Below, piece by piece: positions 6,840 through 13,166 of a stretch of DNA of 15,593 nt. The position numbers were made by a program, and so were the translations under genes. This DNA comes from Planctomycetaceae bacterium (GTDB taxonomy: Bacteria; Planctomycetota; Planctomycetia; Pirellulales; Thermoguttaceae), in assembly GCA_031287585.1 (NCBI GenBank), contig JAITST010000060.1:1-15593 (forward strand), read 5' to 3'. The notes under the pieces are model-generated. The model had not been told where the DNA came from. It searched no databases and worked only from the letters and a program-made list of their open reading frames with translations. Within the stretch, counting starts at the first letter, position 1, and the number at the start of each line of letters is the position of its first letter.

Positions 6840-7352
6840 TGTAGTTCCAGTAATGAAAGAAGGGATGCATATTTTCATCGCACAGTTTTTCTGGTAATGT
6901 ACGATGATTTGCGAGAACATAGCAAGAACCGCTTCAAGACAGGAGCGGTGCGTTCAGAATTTAGGTTTTCTTCCCGCGGTCGAATGCGGTGCAATAGGTT
7001 TCAATACCTAACGCCGAAGATTACCTCGAAGAAATGCGCAGACGCTCCCTCATCGGGAACGACAGTTTTTCATTTCTTCTTGGTTTCTCTTCACTCGGCT
7101 TTCGCCGTTTCGACCGTGAAGTTCGCCAATCCGCCTAATGACGGTTTCTGAATTGCTGACGTACTCTAAAAATTCTTTTCCGAATCACGACGATTCGGAC
7201 ATTTCTAAAATTTATATGTTCAGGCACTATCACTAACGAGAGCACCACGAAAACACGAACATTGTATCCGCTTTTTGAAAATATGCAATAGGGGGCAAGA
7301 GGGCGGCAACATTTTTACACTCCCCGTGATTACATTTTTCTCGCCTGTGGTA
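6840..7352. other. Long intergenic region with no supported gene
   Basis: Between divergently read genes. Open frames here (for example 6897-7151 plus, 7220-7408 minus) have no recognisable content. On the minus strand 7080-7150 reads SLGGLANFTVETAKAE before a stop, and a nearby frame reads FPMRERLRISSR; I cannot place either, and they may be gene or repeat debris. A weak minus-strand promoter for the GYF_2 operon could be TTGCTA (6920-6925) with TACATT (6896-6901), spacing 18. A small taggt/accta hairpin lies near 6992-7007. Confidence 0.4.
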
Positions 7353-7380
7353 TTGATATTACAAAAAAATCGGATATAAT
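7353..7380 (+). promoter_or_regulatory. Sigma70-like promoter for the TIM-barrel enzyme gene
   Basis: TTGATA at 7353-7358 and a perfect TATAAT at 7375-7380, spacing 16. The leader to the ATG is about 45 bases, carries a ttaaccaattaacca short repeat, and ends in a strong GGAGG (7424-7428), four bases before the start codon at 7433. Confidence 0.75.
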
Positions 7381-7432
7381 GCTGTCTGTTTGATTTCCAA
7401 TTAACCAATTAACCATTTAATTTGGAGGTACC

Positions 7433-8299
7433 ATGTTCTCAATTTCACGTCGTCAATTTTTAACTGTCTCCGCCGCCGGAATTTTGTCGAGCGGCTTAGC
7501 GATTCCTTCGTTGCCGGTTTTTGCTGCCGACAAGGTAAAACCAAAAGCCGGAGTGCAACTTTACTCCGTGCGGGGAATTTGCAAGGGTGACAAAGTCCCC
7601 GAAATTTTCAAGTCGCTCAAAGAAATGGGCTATGTTGGTGTAGAGTTTGCGGGCTATTACGGCAAAAACGCAACCGAATTGAAAAAGTTGCTCAACGACA
7701 CCGGACTGGAAGCGTGCGGAACGCATATCGGTTATGGTGCGATTCAACCGAACGAGATTGCAAAGACGATTGACTTCAACGCCGAAATCGGCAACAAATA
7801 TCTTGTTGTTCCCGGTGGGGTCGGCGGCGACGAAAAGGCGTGGCTCAATCACGCCGAAGTTTTTTCAAAAGCGGCAGAAACTGCTAAAAAAGCGGGAATG
7901 TACGTCGGCTATCACAATCATCAACACGAATTTAAGGACAAATTCCCCGACAGCGGGAAGTGTGCGTGGGATGTCTTTTTCAGCAATACTTCGCCAGACG
8001 TTTTTATGCAAATGGACATCGGGCATTGTGTTGCAGCCGGTGAAGACCCGCTGGTCTGGCTCAAAAAATTCCCGCACCGTTTACGTACCGTTCACGCCAA
8101 AGAGGTGTACGGTAAGGGCTATGACGGTGTACTGGGTTCCTATCCCGAAGGCGGAAAACATGTGGATTGGGACGCGGTTTTCCCCGCATTAGAAAGCGAT
8201 GGTCTCGAATGGTACATCGTCGAAAGCGAAGAAAACCCGAACATTCTCAACAGTGTCAAGGGTTGCGTTGACTTCCTGAAAAAGAAGGGGCGAGCATAG
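7433..8299 (+). CDS. Tat-exported sugar-phosphate isomerase/epimerase-like TIM-barrel protein
   Basis: 288 aa. It starts with a twin-arginine signal (SRRQFLTVSAAG, R6-R7) and a hydrophobic stretch ending about VFA-AD, so the folded enzyme is exported. The rest is a xylose isomerase-like TIM barrel (AP endonuclease 2 family): GVQLYSVR is strand 1, GYVGVEFAGY strand 2, then YHNHQHEF (160-167), QMDIGHC (193-199), HAKE (221-224) and VESEE (263-267). The His/Glu/Asp positions in these motifs are the usual divalent-metal ligands of the family. Such proteins are numerous in planctomycetes and may isomerise, epimerise or cleave keto-sugars; the substrate cannot be told from sequence. It is a single-gene transcript with its own promoter and terminator. 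Nearby on the other strand is a secreted DUF1080 protein, which fits carbohydrate use. Confidence 0.9.
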   Translation: MFSISRRQFLTVSAAGILSSGLAIPSLPVFAADKVKPKAGVQLYSVRGICKGDKVPEIFKSLKEMGYVGVEFAGYYGKNATELKKLLNDTGLEACGTHIGYGAIQPNEIAKTIDFNAEIGNKYLVVPGGVGGDEKAWLNHAEVFSKAAETAKKAGMYVGYHNHQHEFKDKFPDSGKCAWDVFFSNTSPDVFMQMDIGHCVAAGEDPLVWLKKFPHRLRTVHAKEVYGKGYDGVLGSYPEGGKHVDWDAVFPALESDGLEWYIVESEENPNILNSVKGCVDFLKKKGRA

Positions 8300-8332
8300 A
8301 ACGTCATTAGCCCCGTGAGGTGTTGAGCAATG

Positions 8333-8377
8333 ATGCGCTAATTGAAGTACCGATACTTCGCTTAGCGCATATTTTTT
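8333..8377 (+). terminator. Rho-independent terminator
   Basis: Stem atgcgctaa (8333-8341) with ttagcgcat (8362-8370), an inner gaagta/tacttc stem, then ATTTTTT. It lies 34 bases after the TIM-barrel gene stop. Confidence 0.85.
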
Positions 8378-8381
8378 CGGT

Positions 8382-8420
8382 TGTCAAAGCCGCGCACGAA
8401 GTAAACTGCCGCGTTTGACA
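8382..8420. repeat. Hairpin tgtcaaa / tttgaca with inner cgcg pairs
   Basis: A 7-bp stem plus an inner CGCG/CGCG stem after a 2-base bulge, in the gap between convergent genes. A second short inverted repeat (gtccgac 8450-8456, gtcggac 8479-8485) runs into the 3' end of the acetyltransferase gene. They may serve as minus-strand stop signals, but neither has a clean T-run. Confidence 0.45.
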
Positions 8421-8471
8421 GAAGAGTAACAGAACAAACTCACTAAAACGTCCGACTAAAACTGGTTTACC

Positions 8472-9005
8472 TCATAACGTCGGACTATGTACATCCAGCG
8501 GTCCCTCCGGTAGCGAAACGTCGGTCAGTTCCTTGTACATCGGACAATTTGAACGCATTGCTATTGGCAAGTCACGATTGTTCCACATTACCATCGAGTC
8601 GTCCGCGAGTTGCCAGCCGAGCGATATGTAGTACGGCACCAGCGACTCTTTGCAAAACAGAATCGCGAAAAAGAAACCGCGGCGTTTTATCTCGTTCACC
8701 GTTACGTCGAGCAACTCGCGCCCGATTCTGTTGCCGCGTTTTTCAGGAACAACTGAAACACCCTGAATACTCGCGACGTTATACCGCCAATTCCAGGTAG
8801 TGGTAATCGTCCGTACTACCACAGCCACGTGCGCGGCAATCTCACCGTCTTCGCGTAGCAACACGGTGAAAATCGGCGGCGTGTTATGCCAAACGCGGCG
8901 ACACGCAAATACCTCCGCCCATTCAGGAAAACAAACACAGAGCATCGCCCTGATTTTGGCATCAAGCGGCGGAGCGATATTCTGCTCGTCAATTATCTCA
9001 ATCAT
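8472..9005 (-). CDS. GNAT-family N-acetyltransferase
   Basis: 177 aa from the ATG at 9005. The Gcn5-related fold shows in order: TVLLREDGEIAAHVAVVVRT (strands 2-3), NVASIQGVSVVPEKRGNRIG with ELLDVTVNEI (motif A, the acetyl-CoA pyrophosphate loop, residues 76-106), and FAILFCKESLVPYYISLGW (motif B, 113-131). The canonical RxxGxG/A loop is altered: RGNRIG has Arg where the first Gly is usual. The acceptor substrate is unknown. A longer frame begins with TTG at 9089, but the added 28 residues do not look like part of the fold and TTG starts are rarer; the start is therefore uncertain. It is convergent with the TIM-barrel gene and stands alone. Confidence 0.8.
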   Translation of the reverse strand: MIEIIDEQNIAPPLDAKIRAMLCVCFPEWAEVFACRRVWHNTPPIFTVLLREDGEIAAHVAVVVRTITTTWNWRYNVASIQGVSVVPEKRGNRIGRELLDVTVNEIKRRGFFFAILFCKESLVPYYISLGWQLADDSMVMWNNRDLPIAMRSNCPMYKELTDVSLPEGPLDVHSPTL

Positions 9006-9140
9006 TAAAGCATTACCAACATTTTTGATTGTAACTACGCCGCGGCAGGATACATCCTGACATAGCAATGAAAGTTGTGCAATTTTCAACCGTGATGAGT
9101 ATTTTAATCACGAGTGCGTTGACCGGCGGGGAAAATACAA

Positions 9141-9177
9141 GGAGTTTAAGGACGGATTAAACACGTTCCTAAACTCC
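9141..9177 (-). terminator. Probable terminator of the DUF1080 gene
   Basis: ggagtttaaggac pairs with gttcctaaactcc, imperfect by one shifted base. On the minus strand the stem is followed by TTGTATTTT. It lies about 30 bases past the stop of the DUF1080 gene. Confidence 0.55.
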
Positions 9178-9207
9178 CCAAACTTATTGCGAATTATTCA
9201 CAAAACG

Positions 9208-10386
9208 TTAGTTGTACTTCACCCAGATATTCCGGTATTGTACTTTGTTACCGTGACCTTGCAGGTACAATCCGCGTGCTTCGTCTGCCTCCGCTTTGCG
9301 ACCGGGTGTTTCTTTTGGTAACTCAACGTCATCTTGGATCGTGACACCGTTTTGTTTTACAGTCACGCGAGCGTTGGCGGTTTTCTTTCCGTCAGCATAC
9401 TTCGCGGGCGTGTAGTCAATGTCATACGTTTGCCACGTTAGCGGCGGGTAACACGCATTCACAATCGGGGCTTTGATTTGGTAGAAGCCGCCGCACTCAT
9501 TGTTTTGCGGCGGGACGTGACCGAACGAATCAAGTACCTGACACTCGTAACTCTCCGCGATATACACGCCGCTGTTTGAACGTGCCTGACCTTGTTTCGT
9601 CGGCATAAATGTGTTAATAAATTCGATGTGGAGCGTATAAGGTTTGTCTTTTTCAAACGGCTTCACGACTGCTTCCGACCAGAGTACACGTTGCGGGCTA
9701 GCATTATTAGCGTTATTGCCGCGCGGCTGCAATTCGTTTATCTTCGCACCCGCTTCAAACTTATCAACATTTGTACCGTCGAAAATGACTGTCGCACCTT
9801 CCGGGGCTTTCGCGCCGAGTGTTGGACTACGGCGTACAACTTTCTCGAACGTGATTTCCGGAGCGGGGTCTTGTCCGGCGACAATAATCTTTGAAGACGG
9901 ACGCGCTGGTTGAGCATTACCGCCATTCTCGCCGCGGCGTTGACCGCGACCACCTGCACCTTGCCCCGCACCTTGACCACGTTCAAACTTTGCGGTTAGC
10001 GGCTTGCTTAACAATCCATCAGGCAAGTCACCGATTGAACTGGTAAATTTACGGAGGACAAATTCCAACGTGTTGTCGTCTTTCAATGTAATTGTACCGG
10101 TACCATACGACATTTCCGGTTTCCAGTCGCCGCCCGGCAAACCGCCGAGATAGACCGTGAAGCGAAACTTGTCGTTACCGTCGGCGATAACTTGCAAACC
10201 AAGTTTATGACCTTCAATGTCCTCCGACGAAAGGTACTCACCCTGCAAAGTAAAACTTTTAGCAACCGCCTGGTCAGCACGGACTTCGCCGACGGAAGTA
10301 AACTCCACCGGTGCATCCTGAGCAAAAAGCCCATGAGCGGCAACACAAACAAACAACGAAGCAAACAAACTAAATAAGCATCTCAT
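9208..10386 (-). CDS. Secreted 3-keto-disaccharide hydrolase (DUF1080) domain protein
   Basis: 392 aa. Signal peptide: MRCLF, then a hydrophobic core, with likely cleavage after GLFA. Residues 25-135 are a small N-terminal beta domain with VYLGGLPGGDW. Residues 136-163 are a Gly/Gln/Arg-rich low-complexity linker (GQGAGQGAGGRGQRRG). Residues 197-392 are a DUF1080/3-keto-disaccharide hydrolase domain of lectin-like fold: IFDGTNVDKFE, LHIEFINTF, then NSGVYIAESYECQVLDSFG (272-290), NECGGFYQIKAP and the closing GLYLQGHGNKVQYRNIWVKY. The mature protein would act outside the cytoplasmic membrane on glycosides or 3-keto sugars; many planctomycete members have no tested activity. Start: ATG at 10386 fits the signal peptide, with AGGG eight bases ahead. 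Confidence 0.88.
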   Translation of the reverse strand: MRCLFSLFASLFVCVAAHGLFAQDAPVEFTSVGEVRADQAVAKSFTLQGEYLSSEDIEGHKLGLQVIADGNDKFRFTVYLGGLPGGDWKPEMSYGTGTITLKDDNTLEFVLRKFTSSIGDLPDGLLSKPLTAKFERGQGAGQGAGGRGQRRGENGGNAQPARPSSKIIVAGQDPAPEITFEKVVRRSPTLGAKAPEGATVIFDGTNVDKFEAGAKINELQPRGNNANNASPQRVLWSEAVVKPFEKDKPYTLHIEFINTFMPTKQGQARSNSGVYIAESYECQVLDSFGHVPPQNNECGGFYQIKAPIVNACYPPLTWQTYDIDYTPAKYADGKKTANARVTVKQNGVTIQDDVELPKETPGRKAEADEARGLYLQGHGNKVQYRNIWVKYN

Positions 10387-10456
10387 AGTAAAACCCTATA
10401 TGGCTGAAAGTGAAAAAGAGAGACCAGCAGACAAACCAATCTCAAGACAAGACAAC

Positions 10457-10485
10457 ATTATACCGTACCGGAAAAGAAAAAAAAG
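10457..10485 (-). promoter_or_regulatory. Possible promoter of the DUF1080 gene
   Basis: On the minus strand TATAAT (rc of 10457-10462) lies about 70 bases before the start codon. The -35 region at about 10480-10485 is only a T-rich run, so this call rests on the -10 box. Confidence 0.4.
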
Positions 10486-10534
10486 ATACCCGTGCATAGA
10501 CGAACCCGATACATAACCAACCTTCATTGCAACC

Positions 10535-10576
10535 TTGACAAATGGTTGACATTTTGGGAAAATTACACCATAACAA
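10535..10576 (+). promoter_or_regulatory. Possible promoter of the MNT-HEPN pair with doubled TTGACA
   Basis: TTGACA occurs twice, at 10535-10540 and 10546-10551, eleven bases apart (one helical turn). A -10 is weak: CATAAC or TAACAA near 10569-10576. The doubled box may be overlapping promoters or an operator half-site pair for autoregulation, which is common in toxin-antitoxin loci. Confidence 0.4.
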
Positions 10577-10612
10577 TTTCGTAATCATTCAAGGTAATGA
10601 AATAGAAATAAA

Positions 10613-10909
10613 ATGAGAATAACGGAAACAGAAAAACAGGTTATGATTGAAGCGGTAAAAAATGTGGATACTGATGCCGAGTTGTGGCTTTTCGGGTCGA
10701 GAGTTGATGACACAAAAAAAGGCGGCGATATTGATATTGCGATTCTCTCTCCGAAAATTGACCGAATGAAAAAAATCCAGATACGCCGCGACATCCTCGA
10801 CAGAATCGGCGAACAAAAAATCGACATCGTCATCTCCCGTGACGGTTCAGAACCGTTTTTTCGTTTAGCAAAAGAAAATGGAGTACAAATATCTGGAAAA
10901 CTCACTTGA
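10613..10909 (+). CDS. mntA: MNT-type nucleotidyltransferase, probable MntA antitoxin
   Basis: 98 aa. Minimal polymerase-beta-like nucleotidyltransferase: LFGSRVDDTKKGGDIDIAIL holds the GS motif (G28-S29) and the metal-binding acids D39 and D41, and KIDIVIS supplies the third acid, D71. All catalytic positions are intact. In MntA-HepT systems this enzyme inactivates the HEPN toxin by adding AMP units to its conserved tyrosine. The gene overlaps the HEPN gene by 32 bases, which supports translational coupling and a paired function. Here the nucleotidyltransferase comes first. The ATG at 10613 has no strong Shine-Dalgarno. Symbol given by family resemblance. Confidence 0.85.
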   Translation: MRITETEKQVMIEAVKNVDTDAELWLFGSRVDDTKKGGDIDIAILSPKIDRMKKIQIRRDILDRIGEQKIDIVISRDGSEPFFRLAKENGVQISGKLT

Positions 10910-11357
10910 AGTATTGAGAACAAATATCAATGGTTTTTCCGCAAGTCTTGTTTGGTTGCGGCGATCCTACGAACGCTGTACCGATATTGGAATTAAAGCG
11001 GCATACGCGGATGATGAGTTCGACCATTTTGAAAATCTGACTTCAAGATACGCCCGAACAACCGACCTATTAGTCAACAAAGTTTTACGAAGTATTGATG
11101 TTGTTGAATTTGTTTCCGGCGGTACCTTAATTGATGTAGTCAACAGAGCAGAACAACGCGGATTCGTTGACTCTGTTTCCGAAATACGGGGGCTAAAAGA
11201 CTTGCGTAACGAAATTGCTCACGAATACGAAATAACCGACTTGCGGGACATTTTCAGTGCCGTCCTCCAAGCCGTCCCAAAACTTCTTGCTATATCAGAG
11301 CAAGTTATCGCTTACTGTGAAAAATATAAATTCCAACCCACACCTAGCGAACCGTAA
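10878..11357 (+). CDS. hepT: HEPN-domain protein, probable HepT toxin
   Basis: 159 aa, all helical. It carries RNEIAHEY at residues 110-117, which is the RX4HXY active-site motif of HEPN ribonucleases: R110 and H115 cut RNA and Y117 is the tyrosine modified by MntA in studied systems. Residues 50-90 (LTSRYARTTDLLVNKVLRSI) form the long helices that make the dimer. Length is somewhat above the small HepT proteins. It starts inside the 3' end of the nucleotidyltransferase gene in another frame. The expected role is an RNase held off by AMPylation, in defence or stress response. An alternative is a non-toxic substrate-binding HEPN partner, but the intact motif argues for an active enzyme. Confidence 0.85.
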   Translation: MEYKYLENSLEVLRTNINGFSASLVWLRRSYERCTDIGIKAAYADDEFDHFENLTSRYARTTDLLVNKVLRSIDVVEFVSGGTLIDVVNRAEQRGFVDSVSEIRGLKDLRNEIAHEYEITDLRDIFSAVLQAVPKLLAISEQVIAYCEKYKFQPTPSEP

Positions 11358-11371
11358 GATTAAAATGTCGC

Positions 11372-11396
11372 GTAGAGACACACCGTGCGTCCCTAC
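11372..11396. repeat. REP-like 25-bp hairpin
   Basis: gtagagacacac, one base, then gtgcgtccctac: 10 of 12 positions pair (two A-C mismatches). It lies 15 bases past the HEPN stop. Its form (a GTAGAGAC-type arm around a GC-rich centre) is that of dispersed REP-like palindromes. It has no T-run. Confidence 0.6.
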
Positions 11397-11439
11397 AAAT
11401 CAACGTTAAAATTTTTTCAAACTCACCTTAATCGCATTT

Positions 11440-12903
11440 ATGCGTTTCAACCACTTTCATTCATATATGTCACTATTATCAAACCGACTTGTTATTTTTG
11501 TGCTTGTTGTTATCTTGTTGCCGTCTTGTTTCGTTTTCGGGCAGGATGATAACAAGTTGTCTGACGAACCGGATGAAGCCGCAGTTGATGTGGCTTCTGT
11601 GCAGGAGATGTCGCGGGTTTTTCGGGCTGCCGCTAACAAGGTTATTCCGGCTACTTTGAAAATTATTTCGCACCAAATTGTTTCCGAACCGAGCAACAGA
11701 CCGACAACTAACCTTCCAGAACCTGACATTCGACGTTTCGGTGATAGTACCGGTACCGGTGTGATGATTCATCCGCGCGGTATCATTGCTACCAATCGTC
11801 ACGTTATCAACAACGGTAAAGAAATCGAAGTCGAATTGGCTGACGGGCGGCGATACAACGTGACAAAATTTCGCGACGACGAGTTCACCGACCTTGCTGT
11901 TCTTTGGATAAAAACCGACGAAGACCTTCCGTTCGCACGTTTCGGTAACAGTGACCGCGTCAATATCGGCGACTGGGTTCTCGCGATTGGGAACCCGTTC
12001 GACCTTGACCTCTCCGTCAGTACCGGTATCATCAGTGCGCGTGGACGTTCAAACGCGAAACTCAAAAGCGGCGACTTCCTGCAAACCGACGCGTCAATCA
12101 ATCCGGGTAACTCTGGTGGTCCGCTGATAAACGTTAAGGGCGAAGTTATCGGTATCAATACGATGATAATATCACAGTCGGGAGTCAATCAGGGTATCGG
12201 GTTCGCGATGCCGTCGAACACGGTTTACTGGGTTCTCAAACAACTTGTCGAGAAGGGCAAAGTCGAACGCGGTTGGCTTGGTGCGACGACGCGACCGGTA
12301 ACGAGTTCGGTTGCGAAACGGCTTGGTGTTCAACCGAAAGTTGGTGTGATGGTTATCTATTCAGTGCCGTCGTCACCTGCCGCGCGGAGCGGTTTACGTC
12401 CTGACGACATAATTATCACGATTGACAACGAACCGATTTCGACGCTGGTTGACTATCATCGTTTGGAAGAACGTGCCGAGCCGAACAAGCAGCACAATGT
12501 TAAAATTATACGAGATGGACAAGAGCGAACATTGGCGATAACGTTCGTCGTTCGTCCGCCGGAAGCGAAGTCAGACCCGTCGCAAATAGCAGGTGCGGAG
12601 ATACCGCGTTACGTTGACAAGGAAGCGGGGATTTCTGTATTGGAGTTGCCGGCAAACGTGAGTGAGAAACTGAAACTAGGCGGGGTAAAAGGGATGCTGA
12701 TATTTGACGTACTATCCGGCGGAACCGGCGAGGGAGCGGGCTTGGCAAAGGGAATGTTGATAGTAAAAGTTGACGGCAAACCAACTCCTGACCGCGACAG
12801 TTTCATAAGAGCAAGACAAACCGGCTCGATAGAAGAAGGTATCAGGTTTGAATATCTGATACCAAACAGCAAAGTACCACAAGCGATTATATTGAAAAAG
12901 TAA
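11440..12903 (+). CDS. HtrA/DegP-type periplasmic serine protease with two PDZ domains
   Basis: 487 aa. N-terminal hydrophobic segment (about 16-34, ending LLPSCFVFGQ) is a signal peptide or anchor; C30 could be a lipidation site, but Pro at -2 is unusual. The chymotrypsin-fold protease domain covers about 57-270, with catalytic H121 (ATNRHVIN), D151 (TDLAVLWI) and S225 (NPGNSGGPL). PDZ1 is about 278-372 (GWLGATTRPV ... GLRPDDIIITIDNEPI). PDZ2 is about 396-487 (KGMLIFDVLSGGTGEGAGL) and is more diverged. The triad is intact, so it should degrade or refold damaged envelope proteins, with PDZ domains reading C-terminal tails. The start could also be ATG 11467, which gives a more compact signal; neither has a clear Shine-Dalgarno. 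It is transcribed alone, after the toxin-antitoxin pair. Confidence 0.9.
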   Translation: MRFNHFHSYMSLLSNRLVIFVLVVILLPSCFVFGQDDNKLSDEPDEAAVDVASVQEMSRVFRAAANKVIPATLKIISHQIVSEPSNRPTTNLPEPDIRRFGDSTGTGVMIHPRGIIATNRHVINNGKEIEVELADGRRYNVTKFRDDEFTDLAVLWIKTDEDLPFARFGNSDRVNIGDWVLAIGNPFDLDLSVSTGIISARGRSNAKLKSGDFLQTDASINPGNSGGPLINVKGEVIGINTMIISQSGVNQGIGFAMPSNTVYWVLKQLVEKGKVERGWLGATTRPVTSSVAKRLGVQPKVGVMVIYSVPSSPAARSGLRPDDIIITIDNEPISTLVDYHRLEERAEPNKQHNVKIIRDGQERTLAITFVVRPPEAKSDPSQIAGAEIPRYVDKEAGISVLELPANVSEKLKLGGVKGMLIFDVLSGGTGEGAGLAKGMLIVKVDGKPTPDRDSFIRARQTGSIEEGIRFEYLIPNSKVPQAIILKK

Positions 12904-12907
12904 AGTG

Positions 12908-12946
12908 AACGATTGGCGGTGATTTTGTGTGCCGATATCGTTTTTT
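12908..12946 (+). terminator. Probable terminator of the HtrA gene
   Basis: aacgat (12908-12913) pairs with atcgtt (12937-12942), with inner ggc/gcc pairs after a bulge, and runs into TTTTTT (12941-12946). It starts five bases after the stop codon. Confidence 0.6.
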
Positions 12947-12978
12947 GCGGGTGAATACAAAATGATTGTTGTACGAAT

Positions 12979-12993
12979 AACTCCATCGGAGTT
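12979..12993. repeat. Short hairpin aactcc / ggagtt
   Basis: 6-bp stem with a 3-base loop in the gap between the HtrA and DUF1559 genes. No T-run follows. Nothing else is seen between here and the promoter at 13072. Confidence 0.4.
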
Positions 12994-13071
12994 CACGTAA
13001 AATCAGGGACTTGCTGAACGAAAGAAGGGGAATTTTTAGATGTTGCCAAAAGAAAAATTTTTTTACCTGTA

Positions 13072-13100
13072 TTGACACGCAGGTTGTTTGGGCTTACAAT
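13072..13100 (+). promoter_or_regulatory. Consensus promoter of the DUF1559-lipoprotein unit
   Basis: TTGACA at 13072-13077 and TACAAT at 13095-13100 with ideal 17-base spacing. The predicted transcript start is near 13107, just ahead of the dyad at 13113. Confidence 0.8.
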
Positions 13101-13112
13101 GTGTAGGTTGAA

Positions 13113-13131
13113 GTTGCGAACAGTTCGCAAC
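13113..13131. promoter_or_regulatory. Perfect 19-bp dyad in the leader (operator or 5' UTR hairpin)
   Basis: gttgcgaac, central a, gttcgcaac: 9-bp perfect arms. It starts about six bases after the predicted transcript start. The position suits a repressor operator, or as RNA a 5'-end hairpin that protects the message. No regulator gene is adjacent. Confidence 0.65.
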
Positions 13132-13145
13132 AAACACAATAAAAA

Positions 13146-13158
13146 CCTTTATGAAAGG
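13146..13158 (+). promoter_or_regulatory. Small hairpin overlapping the Shine-Dalgarno
   Basis: cctttatgaaagg folds as a 5-bp stem with an ATG loop. Its right arm is the AAGG(A) Shine-Dalgarno (13155-13159), seven bases before the ATG at 13167. It could damp initiation; the stem is short. Confidence 0.45.
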
Positions 13159-13166
13159 AAAAAAAC

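Noticed and set aside
6897..7151. 84-residue plus-strand frame upstream of the TIM-barrel gene
   Set aside because: No Shine-Dalgarno, no domain, low-quality composition. It overlaps the leader of the divergent GYF_2 operon.
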